Source: Arctopsyche grandis
Lineage: Eukaryota; Arthropoda; Insecta; Trichoptera; Hydropsychidae
Length of the DNA: 64,000 nucleotides
Assembly (NCBI RefSeq): GCF_051622035.1
Contig: NC_135365.1
Location: 18,876,501-18,940,500, forward strand
Direction: 5' to 3'
The notes beneath the pieces were generated by a model. It saw only the letters and a list, made by a program, of their open reading frames with translations, did no database searches and was not told where the DNA came from. Below, piece after piece: positions 33,316-45,400 of this stretch (positions are counted from its first letter, which is position 1; the number at the start of each line of letters is the position of its first letter). The position numbers and the translations under genes were made by a program.

Positions 33316-36300
33316 TTAAACGAAAGAATCTAAAACTAACTCTACAACAGAGCATGGATTGTTCAATTCAAATTTGGAAAGCACCGTTGGATGCAAAACT
33401 CCGATCTTCCCTATAGCTTTGCCTTTTAGCAATATTTCTGCACATCTACCAGAGAAATATGCTGGATCTGGAAATTTAAACAATTTTTTTGTTAATTAAA
33501 TACATGTATGTCAACATAATTTTTACATGCTAATAGGCAACTTATAATAATACCTTCAGTTTGATTTAAGTAATATCCTGATTTACGATCCCAGACAACA
33601 TTTAGAAGTTTCATTATATGGTCCAACAAACCATGCACAGCTTGGAAAGCTGCCGAGCGAGCAGAATATACTGCACAAAACATTCTAGAGTTGTATGCGC
33701 CAACTTCTATATTTTGAGAAATACATACATATTTATGTGATTTTTTACACATGCAGATATAATAATATGGATTAATAAAATTATAAAATTGAGATATTAA
33801 CAAACCTGTTTCGCTATCTTTAATAACGACATCACTAATTTCAAATATTTTCAAAGGCAATGGCATTTTCTTATTTGCCGCACATGTTTTCAGTAATCCA
33901 GGTAACAAAGTCGTCCTCGCTACTTGAAATTCAAGAGTTTTAGGATTGCTTATATGGACTGCTGGTACAGACTCAATTGTTCGGCCCAGTTTAGTCGAAA
34001 TGTCATCACGCGAACACTTAAATTAAAATAAATATTTTTAGAATGCGATTACATACATAATAAATAATAGAGAGATTTATAGTTGCCCAAAAGTCACAGT
34101 AATTTAAAAATGTTATGAAATTTTCCAACATTTTTAATAATTTTGTCTTCAAAAAGATTATTAAGATTGAGAAATAGCCCACAGAAGAATTTGCAATTGA
34201 ATGAATATACAAAATCGTGGAATTGTTCTAATATTTCGTTTGATAGTTATTAGGAACGATTCCTAAATAATCATTTTCTTGCATCGCAAAACAGATTTGC
34301 ATCTGCATCTACATATAAGAAAAGAGAAATTAAAAGATTTTCTGAAGCAAATATTTTGGCCACTAAGAAATTTCAAAACTTCGTAGCGACTACATTCTTC
34401 TGATCTCGACGCCTACCAATTATTTTCTTTGGAGATATAAAATGGAGCATGCATAGATAAATAAACCCCGACAACTCATGGATAATACCTGTGTAGAAAT
34501 TTGAGGCAACCAGAGTTATTGACCACTATCAAGGAAAACGCTATAAAAAGGGGGCATTTATTTATGTGAAATAAAAATGGAGGACTTTAACAGTTTTTTA
34601 TAAGTAAATGAGAATTTTTTAAGTACAAAAATATTTATGAATAATTAAAAAACGTTTTTCAAATCCCAAAGTGACTTTCGGGACACGTAGCATGTGCGTA
34701 AAAAATCATACCAAACAAAATGTGAGAGCTTCAGTAAAGCCAGCTTGTGATGCAGAAATTCTTAGTTGTTCTGATAGTTTGTTTATGGGTACTTGAGAAG
34801 CGGTTCCTGCGCCGATATTTCTCTTTTTTGATTGTTCGCTGAGTACTCTGTTGTACCTAAAAATGGTTTAAAAATAATTTTAGTACAAAATTTCAAGATA
34901 AATTAATTAAAGAAAGTAGTATATTACAATTTACCCATAAGATATTGCAACATCCTCATAAACATCACATGCGTGAATAATATCGTGCCTTGATGGAGGT
35001 ATTTCAACATTCAACTTATCACCAATACATTCAGAGACCAGACACATACGAGACAGAAGTTCAGCCAAAGACTTTCCAGATTCACTATAGTACAAAAGAA
35101 AAATATAAAATAAAAAAAACAACAATGTTAAATCTAATATTTAACAAGTACAGCATTGAATTATTAACCTTATGCCAATGTACATATTTGCTTTATTAGG
35201 ATTTATGATTTCTTTCCTATATTTCAGCTCTGGATACAAATTGAAAGAACCTTCAGGTGAATAAACTTTGCATTGTTGTACGGAGAACTTTTCTGAGCAA
35301 TATTGAGAAAACATACAAACCAATGTATCTAATACAACAGCAGCCTGATAAATTAAGTCAGTATAAAATTTTTGAGACTTAATTACAACATACATATAAT
35401 ATTATCAGGTATAAAAAAATCATACTTTTGTGAGATCTGTAGCAGTACATTCAATGAAAACATTCTTGGTTTTTGTTGTTATTTTAGAACGATCCCCATT
35501 AATTATTGGAGGAAGAGAGAGAACTACATTGTTACGATCCTTAATAACTGGATAAACCGGACTGTCTTTGATTATTCCTAAATATTGTTTAAGTTGAGCA
35601 TGGTTCTGCAAGTAGTTGTAAATATTATATAATTATGTTTAGAAAGTAAAGAATCTGTCAAGAAAATGATAAAATTTTAACACACTAACAGCATAAAAGT
35701 CCATCAATTCTACGCCAGTCATTTCTTTTTCTTGATTCAAAGGTTTGAATTTTATTTCACCTGGCGGCAAAGCATCATATATGAAAGGACCTTGTATAGT
35801 ATCCAAATCATGTGTGCCAATGGCGACCAAGGAACGTTTGCGACATATATTCTGATGAAGTTTATCCTGTAAGTGCAATTTCGATATAAAACATGTATTA
35901 CAGTGAAATATTACTCGAAATTACTGCGCAAAATAAAAAACCTGGAGATCAATGAAACTATTATAGGAGTCTTGAGTAAATGTTACATTTCTCAAAATAG
36001 CAGCAACAGCAAACGGTCTTATTAAGGCTGTTGATGGAGTTAGATGAAGTGAATTGACATCTTCAGAGTTTTTTAGCGTGTACCGAGGAGGTTTTATCCT
36101 ACAAAAAATAAATGTATTAAATATAACGATAAGATATTCAATAGGTTACAGTTTTTAATTAAGTATACTTGCTTTCCTTGGAAGACTAAAAGGCCCGTAG
36201 ACAATCCTTCTAAGCATAATAAATCATAACGATTTGCCGGTATATCTATTCGATACAAAATATCTTCAGAACCACCTTCGGCTGCTTGTGAACCTTGTTC

Positions 36301-36912
36301 TTTGGCAACCATTTGCTTCTCAGTTGTCTAGAATGTTAGTATGTATAATAAATGAAATTATTAAATATTTTCTTCAGCAATAATGTCGAAAACAGATTTT
36401 AACGATGATGCAATAAAACAAAAAAATTACAAACATCCTCAAAACGCTAACAATATGTGTAAAAGGAATATGTCATATTGTGCAAAAATTTTCACCATAT
36501 TTTCATATATTTTTTAAACAAGAACAGGATCTTAATTGAGGATTTGAGTTCTGATTTATCATTTGATAGAACCAATTTAACCGTTATTAATTGATTAATA
36601 TTTTTTTTAATTAAATTACCACTTCATCCAACTCCAATCCAAATTCAAAACACAGATTTTGAAATTCGTCATCGGCTGTAAATAATAAAGAATCAAACAT
36701 TAGTATATAAACGACGGAAAAAAGGATCGAAATAAAAAATATTATAGGAAGTGAAAGGTTGAAATTTCGATAGTACTATAAATAAAATGGATTTAGAATA
36801 ACAAATACTAAAAACTTAAATTTCCAACTATAAATGAGGTATAAAAATTCAAACTATATATTTTCCCCAAGGCTTTGAATAGAAGATCCCTTTTGACAGA
36901 GAGTGTCGGCAT
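33316..36912 (-). CDS. FARSB: Phenylalanine--tRNA ligase, beta subunit (cytosolic)
   Basis: Twelve exons on the minus strand: 36912-36855, 36675-36620, 36327-36173, 36098-35942, 35866-35690, 35605-35426, 35344-35169, 35084-34935, 34856-34712, 34016-33806, 33706-33554, 33467-33316. They sum to 1770 nt, giving 589 residues, the length of the human protein as I recall it. It starts [17 protein letters not shown]; it contains [58 protein letters not shown] (B5 domain), [11 protein letters not shown], and [20 protein letters not shown] in the catalytic-like fold. With the alpha subunit it forms the heterotetramer that charges tRNA-Phe; the beta chain holds tRNA-binding and editing domains. Intron 3 has a GC donor (GGAAA|GCAAGT): only this phase joins VFQGK to IKPPRYTL, the order seen in the family. 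All other introns are GT-AG. It appears intact. Confidence 0.97.
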
Positions 36913-37800
36913 TTTGACGTGAACACGTGCTGCCGTCACCGAAACTGCTGACGCAATAATTTACAATACAACGCTTATCATTTTGGTTTTTTTATTTTTA
37001 TTTTTAAAGTTAAACGAGTTTCTACTTATTTATAAATTTCTATTATGTTAGAAAAAAATGATGAAATGAAATTTCAATATCATGGTAATTAAGCTTTGAA
37101 CATTTTAATAATTTGTAGCCGTCGTTTCTTTTCCGTGGAAATTAACAGGGGAAATATTACAGTGGTTGCTCATATGATAGTTTTTGGCAACTTGGTATAA
37201 AATAATTACTTTACTTTTGTTCGAGGATGACCGCTATAGACGTCATGCGTAAAATGCCAGTAGAATGACGTGACTCATTGTTTACATAAAACTTCAGGCG
37301 AAGTTCACTATTTAAAAAAATAGTTCGGGTGTCAATTGAAATACTATATCTATTGATTCTTACGATGTATATTTATGGTTGAAAAGTCGATTTACATATT
37401 TGCTTAAAAAGTACTGTGAAAGTGGTCGCAGGAAAATTGCTAATTAACTTACGTTAAATGTAATCAAAAGTGATCGATGGTGGAATTTGTAAATAATCAA
37501 AATAATAGCAAAGCTGGCAGATAATAGTGACAATTTTTGCTTCTCGATTTAAATAACATACGTTAGGAAACATGTATTTTTTTTATGGGGTAACCGACCA
37601 TTGTAAACTCAAAATATTAACAGTTATTGGCCCCTCGTTTCACTCATAATGTTTAAAGCCTACTTTATTTATTATTAATCACAGTGTAAAGTTGATCTAT
37701 TTAGCTAAAATTTGAATTAATATCGCTCTTGACGTTGGATCAACTTCGTGACAAAAACTTCGTCAAAAAAGTGTAGAGGGTGGGCTTCCTGCATCCATAC
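36913..37800. other. 5' flank of FARSB and gene-free sequence
   Basis: AT-rich sequence with no further exon. The FARSB promoter should lie within the first few hundred bases; no TATA box was found. Confidence 0.4.
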
Positions 37801-38069
37801 GGTAAACGGACTACTAGTCATATGTAAATCAGTCACAGGACAACCGGTCGCTCTAGATCGGTCACACGTGATCACCCGTCACACTAAAACTGGTCACGAG
37901 AAAACTGGTCACACCCTAAAATTGGTCAACCAGTTTTCTCGTAACCGATTTTAGGGTGTGACCAGTTTTCTCGTAACCAGTTTTAGTGTGACGGGTGATC
38001 CCGTGTGACCGATATAGAGCGATCGGTTGTCCTGTGACCGGTTCACATTTGACTAGTAATCACCGAACC
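37801..38069. mobile_element. GGTCAC-repeat foldback element, copy 1
   Basis: Ends GGTAAACGGACTACTAGTCA and TGACTAGTAATCACCGAACC. The whole 269-bp element is a long palindrome whose arms are built of repeated GGTCAC / GTCACAC words about 15-17 bp apart (ACACTAAAACTGGTCAC, GAGAAAACTGGTCACACC). Flanks ATCCATAC and ATACATAC are a weak 8-bp duplication. The second copy at 39193-39448 has a perfect one. Confidence 0.88.
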
Positions 38070-38440
38070 ATACATACACATAATTCACTACTACCATATC
38101 CAGTTTTTTTTATGTATTTAAAAATCTTTTATCACGAAATTAGCCCATCAAGAAGAGACATTTGAGGATTATGCCCGTTCTTCAAATTGGTTTAGTAGCG
38201 ATGAATACTGTTGTGATGTGCGAATAAACGTGGAGATGGTGCGAATTAGATAAAATATTTAGCGTCTAGGGGCGATTTATCCAACTGGCGTCTTCAGTAT
38301 ATATTTATTTATTTAATAGGAAAATCTACAGTTTTTTCTTTTCAATTTTACAAGTTAAGACTGTAAACATCATATTTTAAAAAGTTTATACTTTTGAAGT
38401 ATTTATTTATCGAGTAAGATATGTCGCACATAAAAATAAT

Positions 38441-38634
38441 GGTAAACGGATTATTGCGCAAATTGAGATCGCGCGCACGACAATCGTTGCCACAAAAATC
38501 GCGAATACGGAATATCTGGCCCTCGAGTTCTCGTTAGTACAATATTTAATGGAGTTTTTTGAGTGCCAGATATTCCGTGATCGAGATTTTAGTGACGTGC
38601 GTGAGATCGCTTTTTGCGGAATAATTCGTTTACT
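38441..38634. mobile_element. GGTAAACGGATTATTGCGC-ended MITE, copy 1
   Basis: The left end is GGTAAACGGATTATTGCGCA and the right end TTTTTGCGGAATAATTCGTTTAC. Arms extend through GATCGCGCGCACGACAATCG / TTTTAGTGACGTGCGTGAGA, and the centre has GAATACGGAATATCTGG / GTGCCAGATATTCCGTG. It is 194 bp. A second copy is at 53763-53965. Its outer GGTAAACGGA motif is shared with the foldback at 37801. Confidence 0.85.
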
Positions 38635-38844
38635 ATTGTGATCATTCATAAATTTTTAAGCTATTAACTCACCTTTAAAATATATACAACCATAGAATTT
38701 ATGGAACAGTTTCATTTTAATTCAGTTACATTAGCAAAATGGTCAATTATATATTTTATTTATTTATATATAATTTTAGCTATTAGCTAATTAAAAAAAA
38801 CTACATCTTAATAACTTAAATCTAAAATTCTATATTTAACTTAT

Positions 38845-38990
38845 ATGTACTGTCACTCACAGAGGTGTCTCTTCACTCCTCGCAAGAATGCATCCATGGT
38901 CTTACCTGATGCACTCAGGGAGGGCGTTATACATTAGCACACCCCTGTGAAAGACACCCCCAGCTGTCTTATTTTTCTTACTCTACTTAC
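38845..38990 (-). mobile_element. LINE ORF2 3'-terminal remnant
   Basis: The minus-strand translation gives GGVFHRGVLMYNALPECIR, then after a frameshift KTMDAFLRGVKRHLCE and a stop. This matches the conserved tail of jockey/CR1-like reverse-transcriptase proteins (V.lYN.LP..IR ... lssFk..Lk..L). It is a 5'-truncated, decayed non-LTR retrotransposon fragment followed by an AT-rich tail. Confidence 0.6.
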
Positions 38991-39192
38991 ATTTAGTGTG
39001 TCCTTATTTCTAGTATAAAAACTATGTTTATCTCAAAATATTTTTTCTGAAGTTTTTATTATATGCGAGTAAAAATCAAATTGTTTCGAAAAATTTCAAA
39101 TCCTGTTTTGGCGCCCTCCCTAGTCGGGACACGCGGAGGCGTCTTTCCCCCTTAGCTACGTTTCTGCATCCCGCTTTTAGCCACACAATTAC

Positions 39193-39448
39193 GGTAAACG
39201 GACTACTAGTCATATGTGAGCCAGTCACAGGATAACCGGTTGCTCTAGATCGGTCACACGTGATCACCCGTCACACTAAAACTGGTCACACCCTAAAATC
39301 GATCACGAGAAAACTGATTGACCGATTTTAGGGAGTGACCAATTTTCTCGTGACCAGTTTTAGTGTGACGGGTGATCACGTGTGACCGATCTAGAGCGAA
39401 CAGTTATCCTGTGACCGGTTCATACATTTGACTAGTAATCACCGAACC
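39193..39448. mobile_element. GGTCAC-repeat foldback element, copy 2
   Basis: Same ends as copy 1 (GGTAAACGGACTACTAGTCA ... TGACTAGTAATCACCGAACC). Perfect 8-bp flanking duplication ACAATTAC (39185-39192 and 39449-39456). The arms carry the same repeated GGTCAC words in inverted orientation. No coding capacity. The 8-bp duplication suggests a hAT-type transposase moved it. Confidence 0.93.
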
Positions 39449-39468
39449 ACAATTACACGTGCTCCCAC

Positions 39469-39913
39469 CATTGATGTATAATACACATGGATGGGCCCTG
39501 ACGTGTGATTTTGGTCGGAGATCTTGTCTTCACTAACCGAGGGGTGCGGGGTTTTAACAAGCGGGGAAGTCGTAGGGAAAAAAACATTTTTTCCCTACGA
39601 CGCAGCGGTACCTACCTACCTACTGAGATAAACTGTGCATGCGCCATGTATTTTGCATGCGCCAAAAGGGAGACCAGTATAAGACGTGAGGACGGATCTA
39701 GTGTATTATACGGTTCGGTGATTACTGGTCACAAATTACTCGTCACAAAGTCACTAAAATCTCTATAACGGAACATCTGGCAGCCGAAAAGTCCATCATA
39801 CTAACGAGAACTTGAGTGCCAAATATTGTGTATTCGTGATTTTCATGGCAAAAATTGTCTTTGTGACCACCTCAATGTGACGAATAGTCCAATTACCGTA
39901 TTATACATCAATG
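39469..39913. mobile_element. CATTGATGTATAATAC-ended hAT-like element with a nested insertion
   Basis: Ends CATTGATGTATAATACAC and TATTATACATCAATG; perfect 8-bp flanking duplication GCTCCCAC (39461-39468 and 39914-39921). Inside are TTTTTCCCTACGACGCAGCG and TACCTACCTACCTACT, as in the uninterrupted 240-bp copy at 45970-46209. The right arm is split by the element at 39712-39898. Confidence 0.92.
39712..39898. mobile_element. GGTTCGGTGATTAC-ended element nested in the previous one
   Basis: It begins GGTTCGGTGATTACTGGTCA and ends AGTCCAATTACCG, with a perfect 8-bp duplication TATTATAC (39704-39711 and 39899-39906) derived from the host element's own right arm. Its left end matches the inverted right end of the GGTCAC foldback family, and its middle (CTCTATAACGGAACATCTGG, GTGCCAAATATTGTG) resembles the GGATTATTGCGC MITE family. 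It looks like a link between the two. Confidence 0.9.
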
Positions 39914-39937
39914 GCTCCCACACACGAAGTTTTTATC

Positions 39938-41213
39938 ATGGTCCGTACGCACCAAACCAACGACGATTTTGGGCCAACTTTTAAAACCAGTAGCGTACAA
40001 AATATCAAAATAAAAATTAAATAAAAAAATTGAAATTAAATATCAAAATTAAGCTAATGAGCGAGATTGAGCTAAAATTAGATCATCGTTGATGTTTTGA
40101 ATTACAACAATGTTTTGAATTACGACGAAACGCACTACAACCAGAGAAATATTATAATTACGAGCGAAAAAAACCTTGTTATTGTTTCTTATAAGTCGTC
40201 ACGATATACTACTGTGTTTCCCCCTTCGGAAATATTTAACCAACGACGATTTTGGGCCAACTTTTAAAACCAGTAGCGTACAAAATATCGAAATAAAAAA
40301 ATTGAAATTAAACATCAAAATTTAGCTAACGAGCGAGATTGAGCTAAAATTAGATCATCGTTGATGTTTTGAATTACAACAATGTTTTGAATTACGACGA
40401 AACGCATTACAAACAGAGAAATATTATAATTACGAGCGAAAAAAACCTTGTTATTGTTTCTTATAGGTCGTCACGATACACTACTGTTTCGCCGTCGAAT
40501 GAAATATTTAACAAAAAAAATGTCGGTGATTTGTCAAAGGGTTTTTTTTTCTTTCGTCGAAATAAAATTAATAATCACACATTATCCGATAAATTTTACC
40601 TCTGAGATGGATTTAATTATTTGATTTATTTCGACGAGAGAAACAATTGAAGACATTATCCGATAAAATTTACCTCTGAAATGATTTAATTAATTGATTT
40701 ATTTCGATGAGAGAAACAATTGAAGACTAAAAAAATTTCGTTTGATAAACCGACAACATGTCGGGTTGGGACCATCACTCGGTCACCCATACTAACACAT
40801 GATATATTCTCAGTAACTGCGCATTACGGGGAAGTAAAAATAACAATTCTTTGATTTTTTTTTCGATCTTAGTGCGTATCTACGTAAGTCAAAACATCTT
40901 CGACAAACAAAAGTCGAGGATTACCTGTATGTGATTGTTGATTATCTAATTTTAGGTCAATCTCGAAAATTTATTTTAATTGGGCATGTTCTGTTTTAAC
41001 TTTCAATATTTTATTTTAAATTTAATATATTGATTATAATTTTATTTCGATATTTGAATTTAATTTTAATATAATAATAATATTTTTAATTTTGATATTT
41101 GATTTCAATTTTTAAATTTAATTTTTATTTCGATATTTTGTACGCTACTGGTTTCATCCTGCTGGTTAAAACGTTGGACCAAAATCGTCATTGGTTTGGT
41201 CCGTACGCAGCAT
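39938..41213. mobile_element. ATGCTGCGTACG-family element, 1.28-kb copy with internal duplication
   Basis: The left end ATGGTCCGTACGCACCAAAC and right end GGTTTGGTCCGTACGCAGCAT are inverted and match the 200-bp MITE at 12874. Internally, 39957-40200 is repeated at about 40239-40480 (CAACGACGATTTTGGGCCAA, GAGCGAGATTGAGCTAAAAT, TGTTTTGAATTACGACGAAA). The right half carries AGTCAAAACATCTTCGACAA, as in 9438-9480. No transposase frame. Confidence 0.85.
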
Positions 41214-41273
41214 CACGGAGTTGGCCAACGTGAAGAGCGGATATAATACTCCATTATTATGAAATGGCAACGG

Positions 41274-41576
41274 CTAAGGACGGTTTCAGACTAACGTTTT
41301 ATAGGCGCGTATAATCTCGTTTTTTGAAGTGCATGTAGGCGCGTATAGGCTCGTCGTTTTCCATACGCACAACTCGTACGAGCGTGGACGCGCTTATAAG
41401 CTCGTATTGTCCATGTTGATACTAAATCACCACTACCGGTTGGAGCGAACACGCTGGAATAAGCCCGTGTACGCGGGTCCGGTTTTTTGAAGCGCGAAAT
41501 GTAGCGCGCGTGTAAGCGCGTATGCCGAAACGACGATATACGCGCAGAAAAATACGCTAGTCTGAAACCACCCTTA
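41274..41576. mobile_element. TAAGGNNGGTTTCAGACTA-ended MITE
   Basis: Left end TAAGGACGGTTTCAGACTAA and right end CTAGTCTGAAACCACCCTTA, about 21 bp of inverted repeat, possibly flanked by TA. The interior is rich in GGCGCGTATA / GCGCGTATGC words in inverted pairs. It is 303 bp with no gene. Confidence 0.85.
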
Positions 41577-41579
41577 CGC

Positions 41580-42260
41580 GATGAAATTATCTGTAATATG
41601 ATCAGGGACGTAATAGCAGCATCGCGATGATTTCCGAGTGCTTGGAACGCCAGCGAAAACGATAAGATGGCTGAAAATGCTCAGAGGCCATCGTTGTGTA
41701 GGCAATGGTCGTAAAGGCGGCGCGGTCCCAGGAGGCAGGCGGCCGCGGCGCCCGCCCGGCCAGGTACTCCTTCGCCCCGTCGGCCTCCGCGCCCCCTCCC
41801 CGCCCCGCCCCGCCCCGCGCACCTCTCGCCAGGTGAGGAGGGCGCGCGCCCCGCCCGGACCACCCGCTCGCCCCTCGGCCCGCCTCACCGCCGCCACCAT
41901 CACCGCCACCACCACCTCCACCTCCACCTCCACCTCCACACTGACGTCTGCCACCATTTTTATTGTGTCGTGTTGTGGCGTCATCGCATCGTATCGTATC
42001 GTATCGTCATCGTCATCGTCGCGCGGACGGCTGACTGCGGTGAAGAGACTGCGCTCGCCCGACCTCGCCCCCTTTCGCGCCCCCCTCCCCCCCCGGACTA
42101 CCTCGTGTTTTGACAGCCAGTGGGGCGCCTTACGTAATGCATCACGATTAGGGGCCGCGCCCCCACCCCTCTGCCCCCTTGAACCCCCCCGACCTCGAGT
42201 TCCGCCCCCCTTCTTCCACTTGGCACTCGTCAAACATGGCGTCGCACTTTGACGTCACGC
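41580..42260. promoter_or_regulatory. CpG-dense block, candidate promoter / first exon
   Basis: About 680 bp of strongly GC- and CpG-rich sequence in an AT-rich genome, with CCTCCACCTCCACCTCC and ATCGTATCGTATCGT repeats. Consensus splice donors on the plus strand include GCCAG|GTGAGG (donor at 41833). Long frames on both strands are compositional artefacts. Plus-strand T-rich, intron-like sequence follows from about 43.6 kb. Most likely a transcription-start region for a plus-strand transcript; which gene is unknown. Confidence 0.45.
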
Positions 42261-42424
42261 TTTTTAATTTTCTATAAACATGCACGCTCGTGCTGAAGAT
42301 CGTTCCGTTTCGTCTCGGGCCGCCTCATTCTGGTCTCCGAATCCTCGATCTGCCTCCATCTCGCATTCTTTCGGTGTACGCTTGCCAATGCTCGTTTCAA
42401 CTTTGTCTATGCACGTGTGTGTGC

Positions 42425-42459
<35 letters not shown>

Positions 42460-45400
42460 GAACGTTTGGCTAAACCTGCTCTTGCCAGTTATTAATTGAC
42501 AAGTTGACGCACAATCTTATCGTGTTGTGTTCGCAGAAGCTGTGAACCTTTTGTCAGATGTGTGTATGTGATCACATGTGCTAATTTTTTCGACCGTTTG
42601 GCTATCTCTTGAAAATATATGAAGTGAATCATTGTATAACATGATAGTACTAATCGCAATGCTGTCACTAATATGAAATGTGGGCATTGCCACGCTACGA
42701 CTTGACGTAAATCTGTCAAAAAATCAATCCACAATGTTGCTAAATAAACTTAACGACGATTAACAATAATACAATGTCCTCACTCGCTATTACCACATTT
42801 GTATTGTATTAAAAATATTCATGAATTTGTTCGGGTAGATTACAGTATAATTAATACGACTTTATTGTTATGGTATTGCATTTATTAAAGTATAATCATA
42901 CTGTATGTTAATAAAATTGACGAGTATTCACCGTGTCGCGAAAATGAGTCGTGGCAATGTCAATCATTCAATAAATGACAATGTGCATCACAATTTGGGA
43001 AATGTCCATGGAAAATCACTTGAAGTAGACAAAATGTTGTAAAGTTGTATATATATATATATTAAAAAAATAAAATATAAACGCCTTTAACTGAGGCGTT
43101 TTGCCAGTTGTGATGTATGTATATAAAACTTGGATGGCGGTTTAGCTCTATTTATAAAGCTAGAGGCCAAAAAAAAAATGTTCTGCGAACCTTTAACAAG
43201 GCATTTACAACAATCGAACAATACGCGGCACCCTCTGGATCCTTGCTTTAGAAGCATGTTAACAAAGATAAATGTGGAAAGATTTAAGCTTGGATTTAAA
43301 ATAAATAAGGATCTAAAGAGAGATACATGTATAGTGGACATGACTAAGGTGTCATATGAATGCAAATTGGCAATATGTAGACATTGGCTAAAAGAACTCA
43401 CGGAATTAATGCTCACGTGGTTTCCAAGATGACGGAAAATAAGGCCTAGTGGATGATGGATGTGTGAACTGAGGAAAACGTGTGAATACGATGGATAAAA
43501 GCAGGAATGGAAGAGGTTTTTGTCCGGTAGAAAATAGTGAATGACTGACAGTTTTGTTGATAGCTCTCATAGCTATTGTAATATTCACCTTAGTTAATTT
43601 GTCGCTTTGCATCAGTAATAAAATATAGTGTATGTGTCAAATCACACTATTTAGATTGTGAGACTCGAAAGAGTCGTACATAATTGCTTAGTATCTTAAT
43701 TTAATGAAGTTTGGATTTATATGTCGCATTTATAATCTGGAATTGTTTTATTTTGTTTATGATTTTAGAGTTCAATTGAAATTACATATGCAGACTTATT
43801 TTCTTGTATACAATTTTTTTTCTTACTCTGCTATACGTTGTTTAACTTATATTGTTTTGAGTTCAGGTAATAGTAATAGGATCAATCCATTTGGTAGAAT
43901 TTACATTGTTGTACTGTATTGTGTGTAAAGCATGTGCATTTTGTACCCAAACCGAGCTATCAATAACAACTTCATGTATTTATAATTTAACGTATCGAAT
44001 ATACATTATAATACTTGATTGAAAATAAATGTTTTTCAGTCGGAGAATATTTGATAATGTAAGTTTATGTGGGTTTATTAATAAAAGTACAATATACGTA
44101 ACAATACTGATTTGAATAGCAGCTAAAGTTCACTCGAATAGTTCAAAAGGTGCCTTGCTTTACAATTCAGCTACGTTTGTGTTTTTAATTTAATAAAGTC
44201 GTTGCACAAGTTGCATTAGTTCATTATTTATGCAGATCTGAGGTGTTTAGTGAAAGAAGATAGATAAACCATTACATATGTATGTGTATTTTAAGAGTCC
44301 AGAGGTGCACCTTCACTAATATTTCTGATTAAGATGTATAAATTTTGTTTTTAGTGTTTTAACTTTTGGGTTTTTAATGATATTTGGGAGACATTGACAT
44401 TTACTCAATTGTGTATGTGTAATCCAATCAAAGATATTTGCTCAATGTACATATTTGGCTTCAATATGTAACAAGTAAATTAGTAGAGATGCACTTTACG
44501 ACCGGATTGGCACGATGCTATATCGAAATTGCTCTTTTGTTACTTTTAAATGGTGTTTAGGTTGTTTTTACTAACTTTAAGCTAATGTTTAAAGTTTTAC
44601 TTTTTTTTTCTACTGTTATATTGTTGTCACTTTTTTCTCTAGTTTCTTTTGAGTATTAAATTTAGACTTTGGTAGCACAAGGCTGTTTCGTTTCAAGTTG
44701 TCGGGCTTATCATTTTGGTGATTTTTTTTTTTTTGCTAAACTATTGTGACCTTCGTGTTAAACTTTGTGTAAATTTACAAATATTATTTTGGGAAGTACA
44801 TCTAAATAAATACATATTGAAATTTGAACTTTGAATAATTTGATAATGGTTGATATAAATTATAATGATTTGATGTCCTACAAACTGACGATATCTTCTG
44901 TTTATACTTTTTTTTTATTTGAAATTTTACATTTGTGTTTATTTTAATTTTCTAATATAAATTTTTTTATTGTTGTAGGAATTTAATCCCATTTTTCTGT
45001 GATGACTGTTTATGTTGTGCTAAATTTTGATGCTGTGCAGTTGGATTATCACTCTGTTCTGAATAATAATTTTCTCCAGAGACCATATATAATTCGCAAG
45101 GTGAGAACGATTTCCATTTATTACTTTGTTTGTTGGCTAAATTTACATTGTTTTACTTTGATTTCATTTTCTAATGGCTAAAAATATGTTTTTTGATGTA
45201 GTGTATGTATGTATATTTGAAAGGTAACTTTTTATTGTTTATTGTCATATTGAGTTTATACATACATACATATATGAATTGAAATTACATGTTTTCTTTG
45301 TGTATCACTGGTATACATATGTACATATCATATGTGTGCGATATTGAACGTCAAATAGTAAACTATGCGTATTTTATTTGTGCGATAAGCTTATAACCAC

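Noticed and set aside
41574-42252. Long frames on both strands (about 200 residues) in the CpG-dense block
   Set aside because: GC-rich DNA lacks stop codons; the translations are Arg/Pro/Gly-rich on both strands, with no domain and no consistent splice context.
43130-43432. Plus-strand frame of 100 residues
   Set aside because: No recognisable domain, with an antisense frame of similar length over the same span; it lies in intron-like sequence.
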